From contig NZ_JARFML010000021.1 in assembly GCF_029167105.1 (NCBI RefSeq), positions 1-64,000 on the forward strand: a DNA stretch of 64,000 bases, in the 5' to 3' direction. Under the pieces are notes generated by a model, which saw nothing but the letters and a program-made list of their open reading frames with translations, did no database searches and was not told the origin of the DNA. Positions 29,201 through 36,887 of the stretch are shown here, piece after piece. The stretch comes from Bradyrhizobium yuanmingense (GTDB lineage: Bacteria; Pseudomonadota; Alphaproteobacteria; Rhizobiales; Xanthobacteraceae). Each line of letters opens with the position of its first letter. Position 1 is the stretch's first letter. A program made the position numbers and the translations under genes.

Positions 29201-29358
29201 TTCGGTGTGGTCTGCGAACCATTGAAATATTGCTGAGCTCCAGCCGGGGTCGTCACGACCGCCGCGCCCAAGGCGAGGCTCACCCCAAATGCCGCACCAA
29301 TGGCCGTGTTACTCCGACGCGAGCAACCCAGCCCGCTCGATGGCAACCAAGCCCCCAC
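26287..29358 (-). CDS. Autotransporter (type Va) with repeat-rich passenger
   Basis: This 1023-residue protein starts with a long signal sequence ending TTPAGAQQ. The passenger has autotransporter-associated repeats: KVGSGTLVLSGTNTYTGATT and TVNGGILRVDG mark the beta-strand repeat. Before it lies a run of about six short repeats built on AGNATIIN-type units (GRATIINDGG, SAGSATIVN, SAGNATIIN, TAGNATIIT). The last about 270 residues form the outer-membrane barrel (from EQRWDVWAAGYGGSQ) and the protein ends in an aromatic residue (RYAW). The start is GTG with AAGGGGA upstream. It should be exported to the cell surface, possibly for adhesion; the function is not identifiable. Confidence 0.87.
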   Translation of the reverse strand: MGAWLPSSGLGCSRRSNTAIGAAFGVSLALGAAVVTTPAGAQQYFNGSQTTPNGAVNGGGGVWDATTSNWTDFSGSISTAYDPLSAGTMFGSSGPSTPATGGTVTVTPSGVQLTSLVGFDLTGDGSIYTIQGGDLRLAPGGTTFVTSDVTGTGDPSAAIVSRITGGGGITVEGPGLLALLGANTYSGGTFICNCGSLQLGDATHTASILGAVTNEGLFSVVNADTSGITSIQNAISGTTLFLNASSASSIAITNSGQLYFGDPNLGGSDTATAGRATIINDGGLVGFFARTNAGAANITNQSGGGTTFLEQASAGSATIVNKDFSGTIFGTLAGSDTASAGNATIINEADGLTNFGAFTTAGNATIITKDGGKTEFFDNSTGGNARFITTGTGIVDFGASIGPNGDGRITAGSIEGSGFHYIGGGNTLVVGGNNRSTEVSGVIGDFDPCGCGPAGPGSLEKVGSGTLVLSGTNTYTGATTVNGGILRVDGNISQSSLTTVNAGGALFGAGIVGNAIIANGGIYAPGDGGPGSSMWEQGDLAFQSGALYLVQVGSGTTASFANVFGNVTLNGNVGVSLYAGSTILPQYTVMQFSGAAIGNFAGVAAPGGLIGTTSVDPGGIVYLNFTLDYGAKYALDINQKNVATTLQNFFNANGSLRAEFAGLGPNSLTQASGESAAGSQQATFNAMNLFLGLLTDVYNSGRSGMSGAVPYADDASANAYAARRKDARDAFASIHRKAPAATFEQRWDVWAAGYGGSQNTDGHAALGSNDTTSSVYGTAVGLDYRFSPSTIAGFALAGGGTSFGVNGLGWGRSDLFQAGAFVRHTAGPAYITAALAYGWQDVTTNRIVTAAGFDQLRAQFNANAFSGRVEGGYRYVMQWVGITPYAALQSTMFGLPGYSEFAVAGSNVFALDYAAKDVTNTRTELGVRADNSFAAPGGLVTLRGRLAWAHDYNPDRTASAVFQALPGSAFVVNGAAQARDSALTTASAQMNWMNGWSASATFEGEFSNVTRSYAGKALVRYAW

Positions 29359-29639
29359 GCTATTCCCCTTACCCCCGGCCGCTCCCAGCGGCGCCGGGTG
29401 GAACTTAGGCCATGAGGACGGCCAGTAGAACTACGGTGTATCGAGAATCCGCCAAACGGACTGCGTCTTGGGCCGATTCAACGGTCCATGTTGCAACCGC
29501 GCCACGGTTTGCGGAATGCCATTTATCATTCCGCGCATGCACAGATGTCTCAGGCGATCGATGCATATCAATCGCCCTTCACGTCAATGGCCGATCATCC
29601 TCGTATCCAGCTCCGCTCAACGTGCCCTGCCGGCGATCG

Positions 29640-29780
29640 CTAGTAGTTGGACGCCGCCGATCCATTCGGAATGCCCTCGATCGGACACTCGTCGGTGCCC
29701 GGTGTCGCGCGGGTCATCGCCTCGACCATGTCGCGGGTGCCTTCGGGGTCCCTGATCCAGTTCTTGTCGAGCGCTCCTGT
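29640..29780 (-). pseudogene. 3' remnant of an aliphatic amidase/formamidase (AmiE/AmiF-like) gene
   Basis: On the minus strand a frame with no start reads about 45 codons to a TAG stop. It contains KNWIRDPEGTRDMVEAMTRA and then TPGTDECPIEGIPNGSAASN, which closely resembles the C-terminus of nitrilase-fold aliphatic amidases and formamidases (pattern DPEGTREMVESxTRxTxGxxECPIxGIPN, from memory). Upstream in this frame a stop is met just at the end of the fmdB-like gene, so the rest of the amidase is missing. The fragment directly follows the formamidase operon, suggesting that a second amidase gene was lost by deletion. Between 29359 and 29639 I see no other gene. Confidence 0.65.
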
Positions 29781-29799
29781 CGTTTGATGCTGGCGTGGG

Positions 29800-30177
29800 T
29801 TAGTGGCTGATCATCCAGGGGCGCGCGGTCGGAAAGCCCTTGGCGCCGCTCCTGGTCTTGGTCATCAGCCGCGCGGGCTTCTTCCTGTCCGTCGTGCCCT
29901 TGTCCTTCACTGTCTTGCCCGAGGAGCAGCAGCCGCAGCCCGGGCCATGGGAAGCCTTGTATTGCGCCAGCGTTTGCGGTGCGTGCGTGCTGCGCTCGTT
30001 GACCGCGTGCGCCTTGCGCTTCTCCGCAGGCATGCAGAAGAAGTTCGGCGCCGTCAGGATGACGCGGGGCGCCATCGTCTCGCAATGTGGGCAGCTCTGC
30101 GGATCGTCGCATTCCGCCATCGGCCGCAGATCCTTGAAGGGACCGCAATCGTCACAGAGATATTCGTAGACCGGCAT
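29800..30177 (-). CDS. fmdB: FmdB-family zinc-ribbon protein
   Basis: This 125-residue protein begins MPVYEYLCDDCG and has two CxxC pairs (CDDC and CPHC) forming the FmdB/YxxA zinc ribbon. A short cysteine-rich patch follows at GPGCGCCSSGKT, and the tail is basic. In Methylophilus the homologous gene is tied to formamidase expression, and here it also follows the formamidase gene in the same direction, 111 bases downstream. A regulatory or maturation role is the usual suggestion but is not proven. Confidence 0.85.
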   Translation of the reverse strand: MPVYEYLCDDCGPFKDLRPMAECDDPQSCPHCETMAPRVILTAPNFFCMPAEKRKAHAVNERSTHAPQTLAQYKASHGPGCGCCSSGKTVKDKGTTDRKKPARLMTKTRSGAKGFPTARPWMISH

Positions 30178-30235
30178 CGCATCACCTACGCTCTTGCCTG
30201 TTCACCCAACTCGCTGCCACCGTGCGTGTGGAGAC

Positions 30236-30285
30236 AGCCCCTCACCCCGAACCCTCTCCCCGTGAGAACGGGGAGAGGGAGCGCG
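30236..30285. repeat. Family C hairpin between fmdA and fmdB
   Basis: CCCCTCACCCCGAACCC and CTCTCCCCGTGAGAACGGGG with GAGAGGGAG form a compact hairpin (CTCTCCCCGT / ACGGGGAGAG). It lies within the operon and may set relative expression of the two genes. Confidence 0.7.
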
Positions 30286-30288
30286 GCG

Positions 30289-31518
30289 TCATTTGTCCGG
30301 CGAGATCGGCATCTGAATGTCGCCGGTGATGTGCTTGATGGGTCCGGCCGCCGATGGCATGACGTCGAAGTCGAAAATCTCGGTCGGCAGCCATAGCGTG
30401 GCGCAGGCGTTGGGCACGTCGACCACGCCGGAGATGTGGCCCTGGCACGGCGCGGTGCCGAGGATCGAATACGCCTGGGCGCCGGAATAGCCGAACTTCT
30501 TCAGATACTCGATGGCGTTGAGGCAGGCCTGGCGATAGGCAATGTGGACGTCGAGATAATGCTGCTTGCCGGCCTCGTCGACCGAGATGCCTTCGAAGAT
30601 CAGATAGTCCTTGTAGTTCGGCGTGATCGGCGACGGCTTGAAGATCGGGTTCTTGATGCCGTATTTCGACATGCCGTCCTTGATCACCTCGACCTTGAGA
30701 TGCAGCCAACCGGCCATCTCGATCGCGCCGCAGAAGGTGATCTCGCCGTCGCCCTGGCTGAAATGCAGGTCGCCCATCGAGAGGCCCGCGCCCGGCACAT
30801 AGACCGGGAAGTAGATCTTCGAGCCGCGCGAGAGATCCTTGATGTCGCAATTGCCGCCATGCTCGCGCGGCGGCACGGTGCGCGCACCCTCCGCGCCGAT
30901 CTTGGCTTTCACATCGCCCTTGGCGCGGCCGCCATGGGCGGTCGGCGCGAACGGCGGATTGGCAAGTCCGGGCACGCGGGTCGGGTTGGTCGAGATCAGC
31001 TCGGCCTCGCGCTTGTTCCAGGTTTCCAGCATCTTCGGATCGGGCAGACAGCCGATCAGACCGGGATGGATCAGGCCGGCGAAGTTGACGCCGGGCACGT
31101 GGCGCGACGAGGTGTAGAGGCCCTTGATGTCCCAGATCGACTTCTGCGCCAGCGGGAAATGGTCGGTGAGAAAGCCGCCGCCGTTCTGCTTGGAGAAGAA
31201 GCCGTTGAAGCCCCACAGGCTCTCCTTGAGCGGACCGACGTCGAGCAGGTCGACGACGAGGAGGTCGCCGGGCTCGGCGCCCTTGACGCCGATCGGGCCG
31301 GAGAGGAAGTGCACGATCGACAGGTCGATGTCGCGCACGTCGTCCGCGGAATCGTTGTTCTTGATGAAGCCGCCGGTCCAGTCATAGGTCTCGATGATGA
31401 AATCGTCGCCGGGATTGACCCAGGCCACGATTGGGATATCGGGGTGCCAGCGGTTGTGCACCATGTCATTTTCATAGGCCGACTTGGTGAGATCGACCTT
31501 GATCAGTGTCTCTGGCAT
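30289..31518 (-). CDS. fmdA: Formamidase / acetamidase family enzyme
   Basis: This 409-residue enzyme belongs to the FmdA/AmdA family, which hydrolyses formamide and other short amides to ammonia and the acid in the cytoplasm. The family signatures are visible: DLTKSAYENDMVHNRWHPDI at the start, VHFLSGPIGVKGAEPGDLL, GVNFAGLIHPGLIGCLPDP, PREHGGNCDIKDLSRGSKIY and SMGDLHFSQGDGEITFCGAI. Length and order match the family. It follows the five urea/amide transporter genes on the same strand, which makes import followed by hydrolysis for nitrogen the obvious role. This is a full, apparently intact copy. Confidence 0.92.
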   Translation of the reverse strand: MPETLIKVDLTKSAYENDMVHNRWHPDIPIVAWVNPGDDFIIETYDWTGGFIKNNDSADDVRDIDLSIVHFLSGPIGVKGAEPGDLLVVDLLDVGPLKESLWGFNGFFSKQNGGGFLTDHFPLAQKSIWDIKGLYTSSRHVPGVNFAGLIHPGLIGCLPDPKMLETWNKREAELISTNPTRVPGLANPPFAPTAHGGRAKGDVKAKIGAEGARTVPPREHGGNCDIKDLSRGSKIYFPVYVPGAGLSMGDLHFSQGDGEITFCGAIEMAGWLHLKVEVIKDGMSKYGIKNPIFKPSPITPNYKDYLIFEGISVDEAGKQHYLDVHIAYRQACLNAIEYLKKFGYSGAQAYSILGTAPCQGHISGVVDVPNACATLWLPTEIFDFDVMPSAAGPIKHITGDIQMPISPDK

Positions 31519-31545
31519 CGAGATGCTCCCCTTTTACACGGTTGG

Positions 31546-32235
31546 TTAGACGGACAGATATTTCGAGACCTGCGCGGCATCGACGGCGTCGCGCGGATCG
31601 TCGCGCACGATCTCGCCGTTCTCGATCACCAGCACGCGATCAGCGATGTCGAGCGCGAAACTGAGGACCTGCTCGGAGACGACGATCGACAGCCCCTTCT
31701 CGTCGCGGATGCGCTTCAGGGTGCGCGCCATCTCCTTGATGATGGAGGGCTGGATGCCTTCGGTCGGTTCGTCCAGCAGCAGCACCTTCGGCTTGGTGGC
31801 GAGCGCACGCGCGATCGCCAATTGTTGTTGTTGCCCGCCGGAGAGATTGCCGCCGCGGCGGCCCTTCATCTCGAGCAGCACCGGGAACAATTCGTAGATG
31901 TCGTCAGGCACCTCGGAGCCGCCGGAGACGACGAGCCCGGTCTCGATGTTCTCCTTCACCGTCATGGTGGAGAAGATCATGCGGCCCTGCGGCACATAGG
32001 CGAGGCCCTTGGCGACGCGCTCAAAGCTCTTGAGGTTGCCGAGCTCGGCGCCGTCCATGTTCACCGAGCCGCTTTTGGCCGGCAGGATACCCATCAGCGA
32101 CTTCATCAGCGTGGTCTTGCCCATGCCGTTGCGGCCCATGATCGCGACGATCTCGTTCGCCGCGACCTTGACGTTGAGGCCGTGCAGCACCTCGCTCTGG
32201 CCGTAGGCGACGTGGAGATCGGAAATAGCCAGCAT
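31546..32235 (-). CDS. urtE: Urea/short-chain amide ABC transporter ATPase
   Basis: This 229-residue LivF/UrtE-type ATPase has Walker A GRNGMGKTTL, signature LSGGQQQQLAIA, Walker B VLLLDEPTEGIQP and the H-loop segment IVVSEQVLSFALD. In UrtE proteins the usual His of that loop is replaced (Gln/Glu here), as seen. The ATG at 32235 has AGGAG seven bases upstream; a longer frame to 32457 runs through a repeat element and is rejected. It ends 27 bases before fmdA. Confidence 0.88.
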   Translation of the reverse strand: MLAISDLHVAYGQSEVLHGLNVKVAANEIVAIMGRNGMGKTTLMKSLMGILPAKSGSVNMDGAELGNLKSFERVAKGLAYVPQGRMIFSTMTVKENIETGLVVSGGSEVPDDIYELFPVLLEMKGRRGGNLSGGQQQQLAIARALATKPKVLLLDEPTEGIQPSIIKEMARTLKRIRDEKGLSIVVSEQVLSFALDIADRVLVIENGEIVRDDPRDAVDAAQVSKYLSV

Positions 32236-32266
32236 CAGCGTGCTCCTAGGCTCGGCGTGTCTCTTT

Positions 32267-32431
32267 CCTTCTCCCCTTGTGGAGAAGGTGTCGCGGACGA
32301 AGTCCGCGACGGATGAGGGGTCTGCATCGGTGGACGCGAGAGGCAGTTGGATCAGCGGAGAGATACCCCTCACCCGGATCGCATCTGACGATGCGATCCG
32401 ACCTCTCCCACAAGGGGAGAGGTGCACCGCC
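32267..32431. repeat. Family C inverted repeat inside the transporter operon
   Basis: CTTCTCCCCTTGTGGAGAAG at the left pairs with CCTCTCCCACAAGGGGAGAG at the right. Inner arms GATGAGGGGT / ACCCCTCACC and GATCGCATCTGACGATGCGATC add more stems. It occupies the gap between the two ATPase genes, urtD and urtE. Confidence 0.75.
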
Positions 32432-32460
32432 GATGCCGCTACAAACTCTTTCGCCATCTC

Positions 32461-33216
<756 letters not shown>

Positions 33217-33226
33217 GATCGCCTCC

Positions 33227-34369
33227 TCACTCTGCCGGTGCGCCGTCGGCAACGGAATTGTCGGTCCAGCCCGCCTTCGTCTTGCGCGAGGCGAACAGCC
33301 GGTCGATGCGCGGCTGCACGTAATCGGCCCAGAGCCCGGACAGGCCATTGGGGAAGGCAAGCACGACGGCGATGAACAGCGCGCCGAGACCAAACAGCCA
33401 GAGCTGGGGGAACGATTCCGACAGGCTGGTCTTGGCGAAATTCACCAGGATCGCGCCCCAGACCGCGCCGAAGATCGACATGCGCCCGCCGACCGCGGTG
33501 TAGATCACCATCTCGATCGACGGCACGATGCCGACGAAGGACGGGGACATGAAGCCGACATTGAGCGCGAACATGGCGCCGCCGATCGCGGCGAAGATCG
33601 CGGCCATGCAGAAGGCGAAGATCTTGAAATTGGCGACGCTGTAGCCGGAGAAGCGGACGCGATCCTCCTGCTCGCGCATCGCCACCAGGATGCGGCCGAG
33701 CTTGGTCAGGCGGATGAACTGCGCGATGCCGATGCAGGCGAACAGCAGCACCACCTCGACGAAGTACAGGATGATCTTGGCGTGGTCCGGCCGGATGTCC
33801 CAACCCTTGAGCGTGCGCAGATCGGTCATGCCGTTGATGCCGCCGGTATAGCCCTGCTGACCCACGATCAGGATGGTGAGGATGGCGGCGACGGCCTGGG
33901 TGATGATCGCGAAATAGGTGCCGCCGACGCGGCGCTTGAACATCGCGGTGCCGATGATCAGGGCGAACAGACCGGGCACCAGGATAATGGCGAGGATGGT
34001 GAAGGTGAGGCTGTGGAACGGCTGCCAGAACAACGGCAGCGCCGTGATCTGATTCCAGTCCATGAAATCGGGGATGCCGGGCGTCGACTGGATCTTGGTG
34101 TTCTCGACGCTCGAGGCCTCGAGCTTGAGGAACATCGCCATGCAGTAGCCGCCGAGGCCGAAGAACACGCCCTGCCCCAGGCTCAGGATGCCGCCATAGC
34201 CCCAGCACAACACGAGGCCGAGCGCGACGAAGGCGTAGGTCAGGTATTTCGCGACCAGGTTGAGGCGGAACACGTCCAGCGTCAGCGGCAGGATCACGAA
34301 CAGCACGGCGGCGAGCGCAATGAAGCCCATCAGTTCGGATCGGTTGAAGAAGCGTGAGTTGATGATCAT
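33227..34369 (-). CDS. urtC: Urea/short-chain amide ABC transporter permease
   Basis: This 380-residue LivM/UrtC-type permease has about ten membrane helices. Family blocks include LCWGYGGILSLGQGVFFGLG, RVGGTYFAIITQAVAAILTI, GGINGMTDLRTLKGW and REQEDRVRFSGYSVANFKIF. The C-terminal tail is charged. It starts MIINSRFFNRSELMGF at 34369; the open frame continues upstream through the urtB region only as an antisense-like reading. It lies 17 bases after urtB. Confidence 0.88.
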   Translation of the reverse strand: MIINSRFFNRSELMGFIALAAVLFVILPLTLDVFRLNLVAKYLTYAFVALGLVLCWGYGGILSLGQGVFFGLGGYCMAMFLKLEASSVENTKIQSTPGIPDFMDWNQITALPLFWQPFHSLTFTILAIILVPGLFALIIGTAMFKRRVGGTYFAIITQAVAAILTILIVGQQGYTGGINGMTDLRTLKGWDIRPDHAKIILYFVEVVLLFACIGIAQFIRLTKLGRILVAMREQEDRVRFSGYSVANFKIFAFCMAAIFAAIGGAMFALNVGFMSPSFVGIVPSIEMVIYTAVGGRMSIFGAVWGAILVNFAKTSLSESFPQLWLFGLGALFIAVVLAFPNGLSGLWADYVQPRIDRLFASRKTKAGWTDNSVADGAPAE

Positions 34370-34386
34370 GACTTGCCTGCTTCTCG

Positions 34387-35313
34387 TTATTTGCGGACCT
34401 TGAGGGCGAACAGACCCTGCGGCCGCAGCATCAGGATGCCGACGACGGCGAGCAGCGTGAGCACCTTGGCCATCGAGCCCGACATGAAGAACTCGAGCGT
34501 CGATTGCGTCTGCGAGATCGAGAAGGCCGAGGCGATGGTGCCGAGCAGGCTGGCGGCGCCGCCGAACACGACGACCAGGAAGGTATCGACGATGTAGAGC
34601 TGGCCCGACGTCGGCCCGGTCGAGCCGATCATGGTGAAGGCGCTGCCGGCGACACCGGCGATGCCGCAGCCGAGGCCGAAGGTGTAGCGGTCGACCTTCT
34701 CGGTGTTGATGCCGACCGCGCCGGCCATGATGCGGTTCTGCACGACCGCGCGAACCTGGCGGCCCCAGCGCGACATGTAGAGAACATAGGCGACGGCAAT
34801 GGTGATCAGCACGGTGAGGCACATCACGAAGACGCCGTTGATCGGCACTTCGATGCTGTCGGTGACGCGCAGCGAGCCCAGCATCCATTGCGGCAGCTCG
34901 ACGCCGACCTCGCGCGCACCGAACACCGAGCGATAGGCCTGCTGCAGCATCAGGCTGAGGCCCCAGGTCGCGAGCAGCGTATCGAGCGGGCGCTTGTAGA
35001 GGTGCCGTATCAGCCCCCATTCCACCAACATGCCCAGCGCGCCGGAGGCGAGGAACGCCAATATCATGGCAAGGAAGAAGTAGCCGCTGAACAGGCTCGG
35101 CAAATAGGCCTGGAAGAGATTGGAGGTCATCCAGGTGACGTAGGCCCCGAGGATCATGAACTCGCCATGGGCCATGTTGATGACGCCCATCTGGCCGAAG
35201 ATGATCGCAAGGCCGAGCGCCATCAGGACATAGACGGAGAACAGAATCAGTCCGGCAAACCCCTGCATGACGAAGATCGAGCCGAGGTCGCCAATCGAAT
35301 AGTCGCCGAACAT
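34387..35313 (-). CDS. urtB: Urea/short-chain amide ABC transporter permease
   Basis: This 308-residue LivH/UrtB-type permease contains GLAIIFGQMGVINMAHGEFM, the signature of the family, then LLATWGLSLMLQQAYRSVFG and RWGRQVRAVVQNRIMAGAVG with the ATPase-docking loop. The ATG at 35313 follows GGAGG by six bases. It pairs with urtC to form the channel. A strong hairpin in the gap before this gene separates it from the binding-protein gene. Confidence 0.88.
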   Translation of the reverse strand: MFGDYSIGDLGSIFVMQGFAGLILFSVYVLMALGLAIIFGQMGVINMAHGEFMILGAYVTWMTSNLFQAYLPSLFSGYFFLAMILAFLASGALGMLVEWGLIRHLYKRPLDTLLATWGLSLMLQQAYRSVFGAREVGVELPQWMLGSLRVTDSIEVPINGVFVMCLTVLITIAVAYVLYMSRWGRQVRAVVQNRIMAGAVGINTEKVDRYTFGLGCGIAGVAGSAFTMIGSTGPTSGQLYIVDTFLVVVFGGAASLLGTIASAFSISQTQSTLEFFMSGSMAKVLTLLAVVGILMLRPQGLFALKVRK

Positions 35314-35337
35314 CCATGTCCTCCGTCGGGAAAGGGT

Positions 35338-35367
35338 CCCGCGTCGCGAGCAGGTTCGCGACGCGGG
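35338..35367 (-). other. 12-base perfect stem-loop between urtA and urtB
   Basis: CCCGCGTCGCGA (35338-35349) pairs perfectly with TCGCGACGCGGG (35356-35367) around GCAGGT. No T-run follows on the minus strand, so it is more likely a barrier to RNA decay or a partial stop than a full terminator. Such a stem after a binding-protein gene often gives more binding protein than permease. Confidence 0.75.
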
Positions 35368-35458
35368 GGCTTGAGGCATGGACTTGCGATCCACGCCAGG
35401 GAGCTGCTCTGGTTTCTGGAGAAGAGGCGGAGAACGCCGCGACTTACTGGTAACGCTC

Positions 35459-36718
35459 TTACTGGTAGCCCTTGGGGAACGGATCCGGCTCGACGAGATC
35501 GGCGGTCTCGTAGATCAGCTCGAACTGGCCATCGAGCTTGGCGCGTCCCACCCGGGTTTTCGACCAGAGGTGATGGTTCTCGTGGATGCGCACATAGCCT
35601 TCCGGCGCGCCCTTGAACTCGACGCCCGTCGAAGCCGTCGCGATCTTGTCGACGTCGAAAGAGCCGGCCTTCTCGACCGTCAGCTTCCACAGCCAGGGGC
35701 CGAGATAGGCAGCCTGGGTGACGTCTCCGATCACCGTCTTCTCGCCCCACATCTTCTTGAACGCCGAGACGAAAGCCTTGTTGTTCGCATTGTCGAGCGA
35801 CTGGAAGTACTTCATGCAGGCATAGGCGCCCGCGATGTTCTCGCCGCCGATACCGTCGATCTCGTCCTCGGTCACCGAGATCGTCAGCAGTGCCTGCTTG
35901 GAGAGATCGATGCCGGCCGCCTTGAGCTGCTTGTAGAAGGCGACGTTGGAGCCGCCAACGACGTCGGTGAAGATCACGTCCGGCTTGGTCAGCTTGATCT
36001 TGTTGATGACAGAGTTGAACTGCGTCGAGCCGAGCGCATAATATTCCTCGCCGACGACCTTGCCCTTGAGCACGTTCTCGACGTGCTTGCGCGCGATCTT
36101 GTTGGAGGTGCGCGGCCAGATGTAATCCGAGCCGATGAAGAAGAACGACTTGGCGCCCTTCTCCTTGGCGATCCAGTTCAGGCCGGCGAGGATCTGCTGG
36201 GTCGCTTCCTGGCCGGTGTAGATCACGTTCTTGGACTGCTCGAGGCCTTCGTAGAAGGTCGGGTAGTAGAGCATGCCGTTATACTGCTCGACGACCGGCA
36301 GCACCGCCTTGCGCGAGGCCGAGGTCCAGCAGCCCATGATCGCCGCGACCTTGTCGTTGACGAGCAGCTTCTTCGCCTTCTCGGCGAAGGTCGGCCAGTC
36401 CGATGCGCCGTCCTCCTGGATGAACTTGATCTTGCGGCCGAGCACGCCGCCGGCCGCGTTGATCTGCTCGATCGCGAGCTTTTCGGCCTGGATCGAGCCG
36501 GTCTCGGAGATCGCCATGGTGCCGGTCGCCGAATGCAGGATGCCGACCGTGACCTCGGTGTCGGTGACAGCCAGACCCGTGGTGTTGACCGCCGAGGTCG
36601 CCGGCGCCTGCGCGAATGACCCGCCCGGCAGCATGGTGATGGCCGGCACCGCGGCCATTCCCATCAATAATTTGCGCCGCAGCGGCGACAACAGGCCCTT
36701 GTTTGCTTCGTCTGACAT
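35459..36718 (-). CDS. urtA: Urea/short-chain amide ABC transporter substrate-binding protein
   Basis: This 419-residue periplasmic protein is the first gene of the operon. The N-terminus SPLRRKLLMGMAAVPAITML has a twin-arginine-like pair and a hydrophobic stretch ending GGSFAQA. The UrtA/AmiC pattern is clear: VGILHSATGTMAISETGSIQ, then ASDWPTFAEKAKKLL, MGCWTSASRKAVLPVVEQYN and FIGSDYIWPRTSNKIARKHV. It binds urea or short amides and delivers them to the UrtBC channel. I chose ATG 36718 (MSDEANKGLL); an upstream in-frame start at 36745 gives a non-typical extension. Confidence 0.9.
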   Translation of the reverse strand: MSDEANKGLLSPLRRKLLMGMAAVPAITMLPGGSFAQAPATSAVNTTGLAVTDTEVTVGILHSATGTMAISETGSIQAEKLAIEQINAAGGVLGRKIKFIQEDGASDWPTFAEKAKKLLVNDKVAAIMGCWTSASRKAVLPVVEQYNGMLYYPTFYEGLEQSKNVIYTGQEATQQILAGLNWIAKEKGAKSFFFIGSDYIWPRTSNKIARKHVENVLKGKVVGEEYYALGSTQFNSVINKIKLTKPDVIFTDVVGGSNVAFYKQLKAAGIDLSKQALLTISVTEDEIDGIGGENIAGAYACMKYFQSLDNANNKAFVSAFKKMWGEKTVIGDVTQAAYLGPWLWKLTVEKAGSFDVDKIATASTGVEFKGAPEGYVRIHENHHLWSKTRVGRAKLDGQFELIYETADLVEPDPFPKGYQ

Positions 36719-36790
36719 GAGCACCCCACTTTTGTTCGAGAACACGCGATTGGTGCCGGTGAGGATGGCTCGAATTTATGCAGCCCACGC

Positions 36791-36808
36791 ATACGCAAGA
36801 TCGCGTAT
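36791..36808. promoter_or_regulatory. Palindrome in the urtA/sensor-kinase divergent promoter region
   Basis: ATACGC (36791-36796) and GCGTAT (36803-36808) are exact complements around AAGATC, within the 169-base region between the divergent genes. GTATACT at 36805-36811 overlaps one arm and resembles a -10 box for the plus strand. It may be the binding site of the LuxR-type regulator encoded downstream; the evidence is position and symmetry only. Confidence 0.4.
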
Positions 36809-36887
36809 ACTGCACCGCAAAATGCCGACGTAGGCTTCTGGTACGGAATTTGCGAGGGGTCCGGGTCCGTATCGGGAGTGGGGTTAA

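Noticed and set aside
27748..29415. A 555-residue plus-strand frame over the autotransporter
   Set aside because: It is the complement of the repeat-rich passenger; composition is Arg/Ala/Gly with no signal peptide or domain.
33227..35317. urtC read as a 696-residue protein
   Set aside because: The frame stays open through the urtB region, but the extra N-terminal half has no membrane helices and the proper start MIINSRFFNR lies at 34369.
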